26,640 nucleotides of DNA. Source: Pelagibacteraceae bacterium TMED124 (GTDB lineage: Bacteria > Pseudomonadota > Alphaproteobacteria > Pelagibacterales > Pelagibacteraceae). Every line of letters begins with the position of its first letter. The first letter of the stretch is position 1. Under the pieces are notes generated by a model that was not told the DNA's origin, did no database searches, and saw nothing but the letters and a program-made list of their open reading frames with translations. Below, piece by piece: positions 6,796 to 15,734 of the stretch. A program made the position numbers and the translations under genes. The DNA is taken from the NCBI GenBank assembly GCA_002171275.2, contig NHFZ02000012.1, forward strand, positions 1 to 26,640, written 5' to 3'.

Positions 6796-8247
6796 GTGAT
6801 AGATAATTTAAAATCTTCCTTTTTTGTTATTGGAAATTTATTGATATTTTTTTCAATTTATTCTCTTGTGCCTGGGTTGTTTGACTATTTTTTAAACGGC
6901 TCAGATTGGGTTGTTTTTTTTGTGATTTCTATCGTTTGTTTTTTTACAGGATTAAACATTTCATTTACTTTTAAAAAAAAAAATCAAGATGTTGAAGTAT
7001 TATCAGCATTTTTACTTACACTTATCTCATGGGTAATCTTAACGATCATCGCAGCTATACCCTTTTATTCGGGTTCCCCAAAGCTTTCATTTATTGATTC
7101 CTTTTTTGAATCCATGTCCGGACTAACAACAACAGGAGCAACTATTATTCAAGATTTAGATAATACAGCAAAATCAATTCTTTTGTGGAGAGCAATGTTA
7201 CAGTGGCTTGGTGGCATAGGAATAATAGTTATAGCAATAGCTATATTCCCCATCTTGAAAATAGGTGGAATGCAATTGTTCCAAACTGAGTTTAGTTCTA
7301 AAAACGAAAAAGTACTTCCAAGAACTACTCAAATTGCTGCAGCTATTGGTTTTATTTATTTACTCCTGACTGTTTTGTGTAGTTTTTTTCTATACTCTAC
7401 CGGAGTCTCAATATTTGACAGTCTTGCCCATGGAATGACTATTATTGCAACAGGTGGCTTTTCAACAAAGAACATGTCGATTGGTTTTTTTGATTCTGTT
7501 AGTACAGAGATTGTTGTAATGATTTTTATGATAATCTCTTCTCTACCCTTTATATTAATATTTCAGTCAGTGAAAAAAGGTAATGGTGACTTTTTTAATA
7601 ATTCACAAGTTCAGTTTTTTTTGGCACTAAATTTACTAGTCATTTTTTTTGTAATGATATGGCTTCAAAAAAACTATGAGGTAGATTATCTTGAATCACT
7701 TCGAATAGCCTCCTTTTCAGTCATTTCTATTGCGACTGGAAGTGGATTTAGTACTTACGATTTTAGTTTATGGGGTACATTCACGACCACTTTATTTTTG
7801 TTCATAATGCTTATCGGTGGATGTTCAGGTTCATCTAGTTGTGGATTGAAAGTTTTTAGGATCCAAATTCTTCTCAGATCATCAATAACCCTAATCAAAA
7901 AAATTATTCAGCCCAGGGGAATCTTCATTCCAACTTATAACTCATCAGAAATAAGTGAGGAAATTTTAAATTCTGTTACAGGATATTTTTTTCTTTACTT
8001 ACTTATTTTTGGTTTACTAACTCTATTATTATCTTTTGATGGTCATGACTTAATAACTTCCTTATCGGGTTCTGCTGCTTCCTTAGCAAATGTTGGTCCT
8101 GGTTTAAGTGAAATGATTGGACCCGCTGGAAACTATTCCTATATGTCTAGTTTTTCTAAATTTTTTCTTGCATTTGGAATGCTTATTGGAAGACTTGAGC
8201 TTTTTCCACTATTAATTTTATTTTCCCCAGAATTGTGGAAAAAATAA
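6796..8247 (+). CDS. trkH: TrkH-type potassium uptake channel subunit
   Basis: A 483-residue inner-membrane protein with the four pseudo-repeats of K+ filters seen in TrkH/KtrB: LTTTGATI (110-117), ATGGFST (218-224), ATGSGFST (313-320) and NVGPGLS (432-438). The last helix carries the conserved Arg in GRLELFPLL (465-473). The start is GTG at 6796, three bases after the apaG stop, with no obvious ribosome site, so coupling to apaG is likely. The regulatory partner TrkA is not in this window. It runs convergently into argF with only two bases between the stops. Confidence 0.94.
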   Translation: MIDNLKSSFFVIGNLLIFFSIYSLVPGLFDYFLNGSDWVVFFVISIVCFFTGLNISFTFKKKNQDVEVLSAFLLTLISWVILTIIAAIPFYSGSPKLSFIDSFFESMSGLTTTGATIIQDLDNTAKSILLWRAMLQWLGGIGIIVIAIAIFPILKIGGMQLFQTEFSSKNEKVLPRTTQIAAAIGFIYLLLTVLCSFFLYSTGVSIFDSLAHGMTIIATGGFSTKNMSIGFFDSVSTEIVVMIFMIISSLPFILIFQSVKKGNGDFFNNSQVQFFLALNLLVIFFVMIWLQKNYEVDYLESLRIASFSVISIATGSGFSTYDFSLWGTFTTTLFLFIMLIGGCSGSSSCGLKVFRIQILLRSSITLIKKIIQPRGIFIPTYNSSEISEEILNSVTGYFFLYLLIFGLLTLLLSFDGHDLITSLSGSAASLANVGPGLSEMIGPAGNYSYMSSFSKFFLAFGMLIGRLELFPLLILFSPELWKK

Positions 8248-8249
8248 AA

Positions 8250-9155
8250 CTAGAAATTTTCAAGACACCACAATAAAATTGATTGATGGGCATATAACCT
8301 ATTCTGAGCTTCATCCCAGACGAGTGAGTTTTTCCCATCAATTATTTCATCAGTGACCTCACAACCTCTATGAGCAGGAAGACAATGTAAAAAAAATGAA
8401 TCTTTAGAGGTTAGTGACATTAACTTTTTATCTACCCTAAATTTTTGAAAGTTTTTAAGTTTTTGTTTATCTTTCTTAACGCCCATTGATTCCCATGTAT
8501 CAGTAATAATAACATCAGCGTTCTTTACTGCTTTAATAGGATCATCGAACAATCTTACATGAGATGATTTCGATTTTTCAAGAATCTTTTCAGATGGAAA
8601 AAAATCTACAGGGCATGAAATATTTAATTGAAAATCAAAATGATTAACCGCTTCAATCCAAGAGTTGCAAACATTATTTCCATCACCTACCCAACAAATT
8701 TTTAAATCATTTATATCCTTAAAATTTTCTTCTAATGTCATTATATCAGCTATTATTTGACAAGGATGACTGTTATTAGTAAGCCCATTAATTATAGGAA
8801 CATTAGACAACTCAGAGATCTCGTATAATTTTTTTTCATCAGACCCTCTGTAAAGAATTATGTCTGTATATCTACCTAAAACTTTAATAGTGTCCTGTAG
8901 TGACTCACCACGGCCTAATTGGCTATCGTGCTGATCTAATACAACAACATCTCCATTTAGCTTTTTCATTCCCACTTCAAATGAAACTCTCGTTCTCGTA
9001 GAAGGTTTCTCAAAAATCATTGCAAGAATTTTTTTCTCGTTTAAAAACTTTCTTCCATAATTTTTTTTTAGAAAATGAGCCTGTTTAATAATTAGCAACA
9101 TCTCTTTTGTTGAAAGGTTACTTATATTCAAAAAATGTCTAATTTTTTTTTTCAT
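8250..9155 (-). CDS. argF: Ornithine carbamoyltransferase
   Basis: Makes citrulline from ornithine and carbamoyl phosphate in arginine synthesis, in the cytoplasm. The 301-residue length is normal. The phosphate loop STRTR (52-56), HPCQ (130-133), the ornithine-binding DTWESMG (219-225) and the catalytic HCLP (257-260) are all intact. The DxWxSMG motif separates it from aspartate carbamoyltransferase. Its ATG overlaps the argD stop by four bases, giving an argD-argF unit. This is the usual alphaproteobacterial arrangement, here without the hslO gene that often follows. The 3' end abuts convergent trkH. Confidence 0.96.
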   Translation of the reverse strand: MKKKIRHFLNISNLSTKEMLLIIKQAHFLKKNYGRKFLNEKKILAMIFEKPSTRTRVSFEVGMKKLNGDVVVLDQHDSQLGRGESLQDTIKVLGRYTDIILYRGSDEKKLYEISELSNVPIINGLTNNSHPCQIIADIMTLEENFKDINDLKICWVGDGNNVCNSWIEAVNHFDFQLNISCPVDFFPSEKILEKSKSSHVRLFDDPIKAVKNADVIITDTWESMGVKKDKQKLKNFQKFRVDKKLMSLTSKDSFFLHCLPAHRGCEVTDEIIDGKNSLVWDEAQNRLYAHQSILLWCLENF

Positions 9156-10318
9156 TTTAAGTTTTTAAAAGCTTTATTTATTTTTAATATTGCTTCATCA
9201 ACATGCTTTTCCTCAAGAATCAAAGGAGGCAAAATTCTAACGATATTTTGGCTTGCTTTAACTGTGAGTAATTTGTGGTTGATCATCTCCTTAATTAAAA
9301 TCTCATTCTTAATTTTTGACTCAATGCCTAACATTAATCCTTTTCCTCTTAAACCTGAAACTAATGTTGGGTATTTTTTGATAACCTCTTCCTCTAATCT
9401 ATTCTTTAAATAATTTCCAACTTTTATTACGTTGTTTAAAAAATCTTTATTTAATACATAATCTAATACAACTGTTGCAATCGACATTGCTAAAGGATTG
9501 CCTCCAAAAGTTGACCCATGAGAACCAGGGGTCATAGTGCTAGCAGTTTTTTTATTCATTAAACAGGCACCCAAGGGAAAACCACCACCAATTCCCTTTG
9601 CGATTGGAACAATATCTGGTTTTATTTTAGCCCATTCAAAAGCAAATAGCTTTCCAGTTCTTCCCAAGCCACACTGTACTTCATCTAAAATTAATAAAAT
9701 ATCTCTTTCATCACATAATTTTCTTAATCCTTTTAAGCAATCTTCAGGAATAACTCTTATTCCACCTTCTCCTAAAATAGTTTCTACCATTATTGCTGCG
9801 GTATCTTTGCTAATAACTTTCTCTAAAGCGTCATGATCTCCAAAAGGAACCTGATCAAACCCGTCAACTTCAGGACCAAACCCTTCAGTATGATCAGGGT
9901 TTTTGGCTGCAAAAAGTGATGCTAATGTTCTTCCATGAAAAGCACCTTCAAAAGTGATAATTCTGTTTTTAGAAACTAAGCCTTTTTCATAAAAAAATTT
10001 TCTAGCAACTTTGATACTTGTTTCTGTTGCTTCAGAACCTGAGTTACAAAAAAAGACATTTGAGGCAAACGAGTTTTTAACTAGCTTTTTAGCTACAGTT
10101 TCTTGTCCCATTACCTTAAAGAGATTTGAGCAATGCCAGATTTTTTCACCCTGACTTTTTAAAGCATTTACTAATGAGGGATGGCTATGACCCAAACAAT
10201 TAACACCAATCCCACTTGTAAAGTCAAGAAATCTAGTTCCATCTACAGAGTACAGATAAACACCATCACCGTGATCAACTTCAATATCTAAGGGGTTATA
10301 AACTTTTAAAATGCTCAT
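9152..10318 (-). CDS. argD: Acetylornithine aminotransferase
   Basis: A PLP-dependent class III aminotransferase converting N-acetylglutamate semialdehyde to N-acetylornithine; family members may also serve the succinyl-diaminopimelate step of lysine synthesis. The 388 residues show SGIGVNCLGHSHP (35-47), the cofactor phosphate motif NSGSEATE (92-99), GAFHGRT (125-131), LDEVQCGLGRTG (211-222) with the ring-binding Asp212, and the Schiff-base lysine K241 in IAKGIGGGFPLG. It sits between the ABC-2 permease gene (2 bp upstream) and argF (4-bp overlap). A dual Arg/Lys role is plausible because dapD and dapE are present on this window while no dapC is, but that is inference. Confidence 0.95.
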   Translation of the reverse strand: MSILKVYNPLDIEVDHGDGVYLYSVDGTRFLDFTSGIGVNCLGHSHPSLVNALKSQGEKIWHCSNLFKVMGQETVAKKLVKNSFASNVFFCNSGSEATETSIKVARKFFYEKGLVSKNRIITFEGAFHGRTLASLFAAKNPDHTEGFGPEVDGFDQVPFGDHDALEKVISKDTAAIMVETILGEGGIRVIPEDCLKGLRKLCDERDILLILDEVQCGLGRTGKLFAFEWAKIKPDIVPIAKGIGGGFPLGACLMNKKTASTMTPGSHGSTFGGNPLAMSIATVVLDYVLNKDFLNNVIKVGNYLKNRLEEEVIKKYPTLVSGLRGKGLMLGIESKIKNEILIKEMINHKLLTVKASQNIVRILPPLILEEKHVDEAILKINKAFKNLK

Positions 10319-10320
10319 AG

Positions 10321-11118
10321 TTAGGTTTTTAAACCAAATCCTTTTTTAAATACGTAAATTGTTAAAAATAAAAAAAATACATTTATTAGAGCTAATAGTA
10401 TGATACCTACCAAAATATTACTATCTCCGTATCCAATAAATCCAGATCTGAAGCCATCAATCATATAGAAAAATGGGTTCCAATGGGCAATAAAATGCCA
10501 AAAATCAGGTAACCTTTCTACTGAATAAAATGTCCCAGAAAGAAAAGTTAAAGGTAAAATTATAAAATTTGTAACTGAAGCCATATGATCAAATTTTTTT
10601 GACCATATACCACACAATATTCCAAGATTTGATAATAAAAATGATGAAGAAAATGCAAAATAAAAAATAATAATAATGTTACTTATCTTTATAGGAATAA
10701 ACAGGAAAATAATAAAGGAAACTGACAGGCCCACAAGAAAACCTCTTGTAACACCACCTAACAAATATGAAAAAGTAAGCTCATACTCTGATAGAGGCGG
10801 CATCAGAACGTCAACAATATTTCCTTGAACCTTAGATATTAGAATTGAAGAAGAGGTATTTGCGAATGAATTTTGCATTATTGCCATGCAAATAAGACCT
10901 GGTGCAAGAAATTCAGAAAATGAATAGTTTTCTGTATTTAAGTACTCCCTGTCTATTGAGATTGTAAAAATCATATAAAACAATAAAGTTGTAATGGCTG
11001 GGGCTAAGATTGTCTGAGCAAAAACACTAAAAAATCTTTTTACTTCCTTTAAATAAAGTGTGTAGAAGCCATACCAGTTAAAACCTCTAAAATGTTTAAC
11101 TTTTACAAATTTTTGCAT
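10321..11118 (-). CDS. ABC-2 type permease, ATPase partner not adjacent
   Basis: A 265-residue membrane protein with about six hydrophobic segments and ABC-2 permease hallmarks: FLAPGLICMAIMQNSF, the cytoplasmic KVQGNIVDVLMPPLS loop, PLTFLSGTFYSVERLP, and NPFFYMIDGFR before the last helix. The YadH/multidrug-type exporter family fits. Its stop is two bases before argD, so it heads a permease-argD-argF unit that is common in Alphaproteobacteria. No ATPase gene is beside it, so it must use one encoded elsewhere. The second ABC-2 permease of the window (1343-2146) shares the NPF-x-Y motif but is clearly a different subfamily. Substrate unknown. Confidence 0.85.
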   Translation of the reverse strand: MQKFVKVKHFRGFNWYGFYTLYLKEVKRFFSVFAQTILAPAITTLLFYMIFTISIDREYLNTENYSFSEFLAPGLICMAIMQNSFANTSSSILISKVQGNIVDVLMPPLSEYELTFSYLLGGVTRGFLVGLSVSFIIFLFIPIKISNIIIIFYFAFSSSFLLSNLGILCGIWSKKFDHMASVTNFIILPLTFLSGTFYSVERLPDFWHFIAHWNPFFYMIDGFRSGFIGYGDSNILVGIILLALINVFFLFLTIYVFKKGFGLKT

Positions 11119-11152
11119 ACAATAATGTTATAAATTAATATTTTAATCAAAT

Positions 11153-11671
11153 ATGATCTCAGAATATTTAAAAAAATATAGTTACTATTATCTTACAAGA
11201 TACTCTGTTACAAAAAAAAAATTTGAGGATATATTAAAAAGAAAAATCTCAAAAGACTATTTTCAAAAAAAAATTTCTGTAGAAGAAAAAAATAAATATG
11301 TTTCTGAAATTCCTCTTACAATAGAATACCATTTTAAAAATGGATGCTTTAATGAAAAAAATCTTATAGAATTAAAAATCAATTCCTTAATTGAAAAGGG
11401 GTACTCCTTAAAAAAAATAAAAATTACATTGGTAAGGCTGTCTTTTAATAAAGAAATATTAGATTCAACAATGTCAAATCTGTATTCAAATGAAAGTCTA
11501 AATTATGATTTAATGGAAAATTTTTTTAATCGGTCTAAAATGTTTATTAATAATGCTTTAAAAAAAAATGACTTTAAAAAAATACTTAACAAATTTGTCA
11601 ATATGGGATTTGAATATAACAAATCCCTAGATTTTCTAAAAAAAAAATTGAATTTTTATGATTACCCTTGA
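11153..11671 (+). CDS. RecX-like protein
   Basis: A small basic, all-helical protein of 172 residues with very high Lys and Asn content. The N-terminal LKKYSYYYLTRYSVTKKKFEDIL resembles the first helical repeat of RecX (a 'YL-x-R-x-S-x-x-E-L' helix), and two further three-helix units follow (residues about 60-110 and 130-170, with LIEKGYSLKKI and FVNMGFEYNKSLDFL). RecX modulates RecA filaments in the cytoplasm. No recA is nearby, so the assignment rests on weak sequence resemblance. It is divergent from the ABC permease gene across 34 bp and overlaps the mscS-type gene by 14 bp. Confidence 0.6.
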   Translation: MISEYLKKYSYYYLTRYSVTKKKFEDILKRKISKDYFQKKISVEEKNKYVSEIPLTIEYHFKNGCFNEKNLIELKINSLIEKGYSLKKIKITLVRLSFNKEILDSTMSNLYSNESLNYDLMENFFNRSKMFINNALKKNDFKKILNKFVNMGFEYNKSLDFLKKKLNFYDYP

Positions 11672-12746
11672 ATCTTTAAATAATTTCTTATTAGAATTAA
11701 ATAGAAATACTTTTTTTGAAATTAAAGTTTCAGATCTTTTATATTCTATAATTGTATTTCTATTTTTTTTAATTGCTAAAAACTCTTTAATTATTTTTTT
11801 CTCTAAAAAATTTTTTATCTTATTTAAGTTAAATAAAAAAAATGAAGAATTTACTAAAAATATCTACGGACCCCTTAATTTACTGGTAATAGGCCTTGCA
11901 ATTTTTTTAGCCTCAACTTTCCTGACTGAAAATGATAAGATAACTGAGTTTATTTATAAGATTAACATCTCTGTTTTTACAATTGTCACTTTTTGGCTTT
12001 TGAGCCAAATAATTAAACCCTTATTTTCAAAAGTTAAAACGATTGAACAAATTCTCACTCAAGATTTAATTGAATGGATTACCAATTTTTTAAAAATATT
12101 AGTTTTTATTTTAGGTTTTTGTGCCGTTCTTGAATTATGGGGTATAAGAGTAGGTCCTATTATTGCAGGGTTAGGTCTCTTGGGTGTTGCTGTTGCATTA
12201 GGTGCTCAGGATCTTTTTAAAAATTTAATATCAGGTGTTCTTGTTTTAATAGAAAAAAGATTTAGAAAAGGTGATGTAATTATTATTGAAAATACAATAG
12301 AAGGTACCGTTGAAAAAATTGGTTTTAGATCCACTGCAATAAGAAGATTTGATAAATCCCTTTGTTTTATTCCAAACAATCAGTTTGCTGAGAAAGCTGT
12401 AACGAATATTACAAAGATATCAAACAGAAGAATAAACTGGATTATTGGTCTTGAGTATAAAAGCACTACCAAACAATTAAAAACTATATGTAATGATATA
12501 GAAAATAAAATTATTAGTAGAAAAGAAAATTTTAGTGTTAACGAAACAACTCCAGTAATAGTAAAAATTTATGAATTTTCTGATAGCTCCATTAATATTT
12601 TAGTTAGGTGCTTTACCAAAACAAATGACTTTAATCAGCTATTAGAGGCAAAGAACGAACTTGCAATAGATATCAAAGAGATAGTTGAGAAGAGAGGGGG
12701 CGCATTTGCATTTCCTTCACAGTCAATATATGTAGAAAAAAACTAA
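11658..12746 (+). CDS. MscS family mechanosensitive channel
   Basis: A 362-residue inner-membrane channel of the small-conductance mechanosensitive family. It has three to four N-terminal hydrophobic helices, then a longer one (142-162), then the pore-lining helix GLGLLGVAVALGAQDLFKN (171-189), rich in Gly and Ala as usual. The beta domain follows with EKRFRKGDVIII and the IPNNQFAEKAVTNI signature. Its ATG lies inside the end of the recX-like gene (14-bp overlap), so the two are probably co-translated. The stop is 12 bp from the convergent nrdB stop. It most likely protects against hypo-osmotic shock; which of the several MscS paralogue types it represents is not clear. Confidence 0.9.
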   Translation: MITLESLNNFLLELNRNTFFEIKVSDLLYSIIVFLFFLIAKNSLIIFFSKKFFILFKLNKKNEEFTKNIYGPLNLLVIGLAIFLASTFLTENDKITEFIYKINISVFTIVTFWLLSQIIKPLFSKVKTIEQILTQDLIEWITNFLKILVFILGFCAVLELWGIRVGPIIAGLGLLGVAVALGAQDLFKNLISGVLVLIEKRFRKGDVIIIENTIEGTVEKIGFRSTAIRRFDKSLCFIPNNQFAEKAVTNITKISNRRINWIIGLEYKSTTKQLKTICNDIENKIISRKENFSVNETTPVIVKIYEFSDSSINILVRCFTKTNDFNQLLEAKNELAIDIKEIVEKRGGAFAFPSQSIYVEKN

Positions 12747-12758
12747 TAAGATTTGTTC

Positions 12759-13784
12759 TTAAAAACTCATCAATTTTTTATCGAAGTTTTCCCAGACTCC
12801 GTCTTTTCCTTCCCATAAACCTCTTGTTGCAACTTTAGAATATTCAGTTGCTCTAGCCTCAAAAAAGTTGGCGTGTTCAACACCATTAAGAATTTCTGTT
12901 AGCCACGGAAGAGGATGCTTTTTAATGCCATATATCGAATCTAATTTTAATTGCTTCAACCTCCAGTCTGCAATGTATCTTATATAGTTTTTTATATCAC
13001 GTGGTTCCATTCCCTCGACTGGTCCAAGTTCAAAAGCTAAGTCTATAAAGTTATCCTCTAACTCTACAACTTTTTCGCAACACTCGATAATTTCAGTTTT
13101 TAACTTTTTAGTCATACATTTTGTTTCTTTTGCAAACTCGTGGAAAAGTCTAATCATTCCTTCACAGTGAAGAGATTCGTCTCTTACCGACCATGTCACA
13201 ATTTGACCCATGCCCCTCATTTTATTATGTCTTGGGAAATTCAGGAGCATCGCAAAACTAGCAAATAATTGCAAACCTTCAGTAAAACCTCCGAACATAG
13301 CAACTGTCTTAGCTATTTCATGATTTGAATCGACAGTGAATTGTTGCATATAATCATGTTTATCTGCCATTTCTTTATATTTTAAAAAGGCCGAAAATTC
13401 TGTATCAGGCATACCGATAGTTTCTAATAAAAGTGCGTATGCAGCTATGTGAACAGTTTCAATATTAGAAAAGGCAGACATCATCATCTTGACTTCGGTT
13501 GGCTTAAAGACCTGCGAATATCTCTCCATATAATTATCATTTACTTCAACATCAGATTGAGTAAAAAATCTAAAGATTTGAGTCAAAAGATTTCTTTCAT
13601 TATCATTTAATTTCACTGCCCAGTCCTTACAATCTTCACCTAATGGAACTTCCTCTGGCATCCAATGAACTTGTTGCTGTCGTTTCCAAAAATCATAAGC
13701 CCATGGATATCTAAAAGGCTTATATGAGTGTGAGGAGGTTAGTAATCCAACTTTTTCCTCTAATTTTTCTTTAAATCCGTCCAT
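12759..13784 (-). CDS. nrdB: Ribonucleotide reductase class Ia beta subunit
   Basis: The radical-generating subunit that pairs with NrdA to reduce ribonucleoside diphosphates. Ferritin-like, 341 residues. The diiron and radical residues fit the class Ia pattern: Asp78, Glu109, His112, Glu169, Glu203 and His206 as ligands, and Tyr116 as the radical tyrosine (E-x-x-H-x-x-x-Y at 109-116; RDESLHCEG at 201-209). There is no N-terminal ATP-cone, which some beta subunits carry. It is 18 bp downstream of nrdA and presumably cotranscribed from the promoter at about 15707-15734. Confidence 0.95.
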   Translation of the reverse strand: MDGFKEKLEEKVGLLTSSHSYKPFRYPWAYDFWKRQQQVHWMPEEVPLGEDCKDWAVKLNDNERNLLTQIFRFFTQSDVEVNDNYMERYSQVFKPTEVKMMMSAFSNIETVHIAAYALLLETIGMPDTEFSAFLKYKEMADKHDYMQQFTVDSNHEIAKTVAMFGGFTEGLQLFASFAMLLNFPRHNKMRGMGQIVTWSVRDESLHCEGMIRLFHEFAKETKCMTKKLKTEIIECCEKVVELEDNFIDLAFELGPVEGMEPRDIKNYIRYIADWRLKQLKLDSIYGIKKHPLPWLTEILNGVEHANFFEARATEYSKVATRGLWEGKDGVWENFDKKLMSF

Positions 13785-13802
13785 AAATATTTTGCGTCTA
13801 GC

Positions 13803-15671
13803 TTATTGACAAGACAAACACTCCTCATAGTCAGTTTTTGTTTCTGTGATATTTTTTTTAGGCCAATTGCTTGTATTATCACCTTCTACACCTGCATAAC
13901 TTGCTCTTTGGATGGACTTGGATCTACAATAATAAAGACTTTTCACCCCCAGTTCCCAGGCTTTCCAATGAAGCATCATTAAATCCCATTTGTCTACATC
14001 TGCTGACAAATAAAGATTTATTGACTGGCTTTGGCAAATAAATGGGGTTCTATCAGACGCCATCTCTATTATCCATCTCTGATCTATTTCAAATGCTGTT
14101 TTAAAGCAATCTTTTTCTTCCGACGACAACTCCTTTAAATGAGCTACGGATCCATCATTTTCTATAATACTTTGCCACGTAATTTCATTGTTAATTCTTT
14201 TATCTTCAAACAATCTTTCTAAGTATTTATTTTTTACCGTAAATGAGCCTGATAATGTTTTGTGAGTATATATGTTGGCTGGTATTGGCTCAATACAAGC
14301 GCTTGTTCCACCACAAATAATACTGATTGAAGCTGTTGGTGCTATAGCTAATTTATGACTAAATCTTGCTTTTACATTCATCTCTTGTGCATCAGGGCAG
14401 GCACCTTTTTCAATGGCTAATATAACCGATGCCTTATCAGCTTCTTGCTTTAAATATTTAAAGAATTTTATATTCCAACTTTTTGCTAATGCGCTTTCAA
14501 AGGGGATTCCTTTCTTCTGGAGAAAACTATGAAAACCCATTGCTCCTAGTCCCACCGACCTTTCCATTTTTGCAGAATACGCTGCATGTTTCATTGATGC
14601 TGGAGCATTTTTAATAAAATCTTCTAAAACATTATCTAGAAATCTCATAATATCTTGAACGAAATTTTCATCTTTTGACCATTCATCCCATTTCTCTAGG
14701 TTTACAGATGACAAACAACATACAGCTGTTCTTTCCTTGCCGTGGTGGTCGAGACCAGTATGAAGCATTATTTCACTACACAAATTAGAAGTTTTAACCT
14801 TCATACCTTTTTTCTTTTGATGTTTAGCCATATTTTTATTCACAGTATCAATAAAGACTAAGTATGGTTCTCCTGTTTGCATTCTGGTTTCTAAGATCTT
14901 TTGCCATAATTCTCTGGCATTAATCTTCTTTAAAGTTTCATTAGTTTTAGGGCTCCTCAAGGCAAACTCCTTGTTGTGTTTTACACATTCCATAAATTCA
15001 TCTGTAATATTTATGCCATGATGTAAATTCAAACTTTTTCTATTAAAGTCTCCAGAGGGCTTGCGAATCTCCAAAAATTCCTCGATTTCAGGGTGATGAA
15101 CATCAAGGTAACATGCCGCTGAACCTCTTCGTAAAGAGCCTTGTGATATAGCAAGAGTCAGGGAGTCCATTACTCTTACAAAGGGTATAATACCCGATGT
15201 TTGTCCAGATTTTTTAACTGTTTCGCCTATTGATCTGACTTCTCCCCAGTAAGTACCAATCCCTCCTCCATTAGAAGCTAACCAAACATTTTCACTCCAT
15301 GTAGAAAGAATTCCGTCGAGGCTGTCATGAACAGTATTTAAAAAACAAGAAATTGGAAGACCTCTTTTTGCTCCACCATTAGATAAAACTGGTGTTGCTG
15401 GCATAAACCACAACTTTGAAATATAATCATAAATTCTTTTTGCATGATCGTCATCATCCGAATAGCATTTTGAAACTCTTAGAAACATGTCCTGAAATTT
15501 TTCGCCGGGAAGTAAATATCTATCCAACAGAGTTGCTTTGCCAAAATCTGTTAAATTTTCATCTCTAGAATAATTAGGTTTTAAAAATGAACTTTCCCCG
15601 GCATCTTTGTTGTTTGGCTTTTGGATTTTTTTATCCAAAGGAAGAATTTTAAGAGAAGTTGAGTTTTGCAT
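13803..15671 (-). CDS. nrdA: Ribonucleotide reductase class Ia alpha subunit, no ATP-cone
   Basis: The catalytic subunit, 622 residues. Seen: FMPATPVLSNGG (89-100), the redox cysteine C109, the radical site NLCSE with N296, C298 and E300, the redox partner C318/C319, and the radical-transfer tyrosine pair Y580/Y581 in SLYYCRS. The C-terminal tail ends with a CxxC pair (C618, C621) for thioredoxin/glutaredoxin exchange. The N-terminus goes from a short basic extension straight into the core, leaving no room for the about 90-residue ATP-cone of the overall activity site. ATG at 15671 has AGGA eight bases upstream. NrdR-box-like operators overlap its promoter. The spacing between C618 and C621 is three residues, rather than the wider spacing of enterobacterial NrdA. 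Confidence 0.96.
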   Translation of the reverse strand: MQNSTSLKILPLDKKIQKPNNKDAGESSFLKPNYSRDENLTDFGKATLLDRYLLPGEKFQDMFLRVSKCYSDDDDHAKRIYDYISKLWFMPATPVLSNGGAKRGLPISCFLNTVHDSLDGILSTWSENVWLASNGGGIGTYWGEVRSIGETVKKSGQTSGIIPFVRVMDSLTLAISQGSLRRGSAACYLDVHHPEIEEFLEIRKPSGDFNRKSLNLHHGINITDEFMECVKHNKEFALRSPKTNETLKKINARELWQKILETRMQTGEPYLVFIDTVNKNMAKHQKKKGMKVKTSNLCSEIMLHTGLDHHGKERTAVCCLSSVNLEKWDEWSKDENFVQDIMRFLDNVLEDFIKNAPASMKHAAYSAKMERSVGLGAMGFHSFLQKKGIPFESALAKSWNIKFFKYLKQEADKASVILAIEKGACPDAQEMNVKARFSHKLAIAPTASISIICGGTSACIEPIPANIYTHKTLSGSFTVKNKYLERLFEDKRINNEITWQSIIENDGSVAHLKELSSEEKDCFKTAFEIDQRWIIEMASDRTPFICQSQSINLYLSADVDKWDLMMLHWKAWELGVKSLYYCRSKSIQRASYAGVEGDNTSNWPKKNITETKTDYEECLSCQ

Positions 15672-15697
15672 AATAATTTCCTACGAAAGTTTTAAGA

Positions 15698-15713
15698 ACA
15701 CTATATATAGTAA
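15698..15713 (-). promoter_or_regulatory. NrdR box, proximal
   Basis: A near-consensus NrdR operator, acaCTATATATAGtaa in plus-strand letters, close to the accepted palindrome ACACWATATATWGTGT. It overlaps the proposed -10 of the nrdAB promoter and lies 27 bp upstream of the nrdA ATG. Binding of the ATP/dATP-sensing repressor NrdR here would block RNA polymerase. The NrdR gene itself is not in the window. Confidence 0.75.
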
Positions 15714-15734
15714 TAAATGATTATTTAATGTCAA
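15707..15734 (-). promoter_or_regulatory. nrdAB promoter (sigma-70 type)
   Basis: On the minus strand a perfect -35 TTGACA (15729-15734) is followed, after a 16-bp spacer, by TACTAT (15707-15712) as the -10. A start near 15700 would give a leader of about 29 nt before the nrdA ATG. Both hexamers are overlapped by NrdR-box-like sites. Confidence 0.65.

Noticed and set aside
8221..8242. Stem-loop at the trkH/argF junction (TTTTCC...GGAAAA with one mismatch) as a bidirectional terminator
   Set aside because: It lies within the trkH coding end, and in both directions the hairpin is followed by A-rich, not U-rich, sequence.
9537..9836. Plus-strand open frame antisense to argD
   Set aside because: Shadow of a well-supported aminotransferase; no ribosome site or known motif.
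12747..12761. 5-bp stem TAAGA/TCTTA at the mscS/nrdB junction as a terminator
   Set aside because: Stem too short and AT-only, with no U-tract after it.
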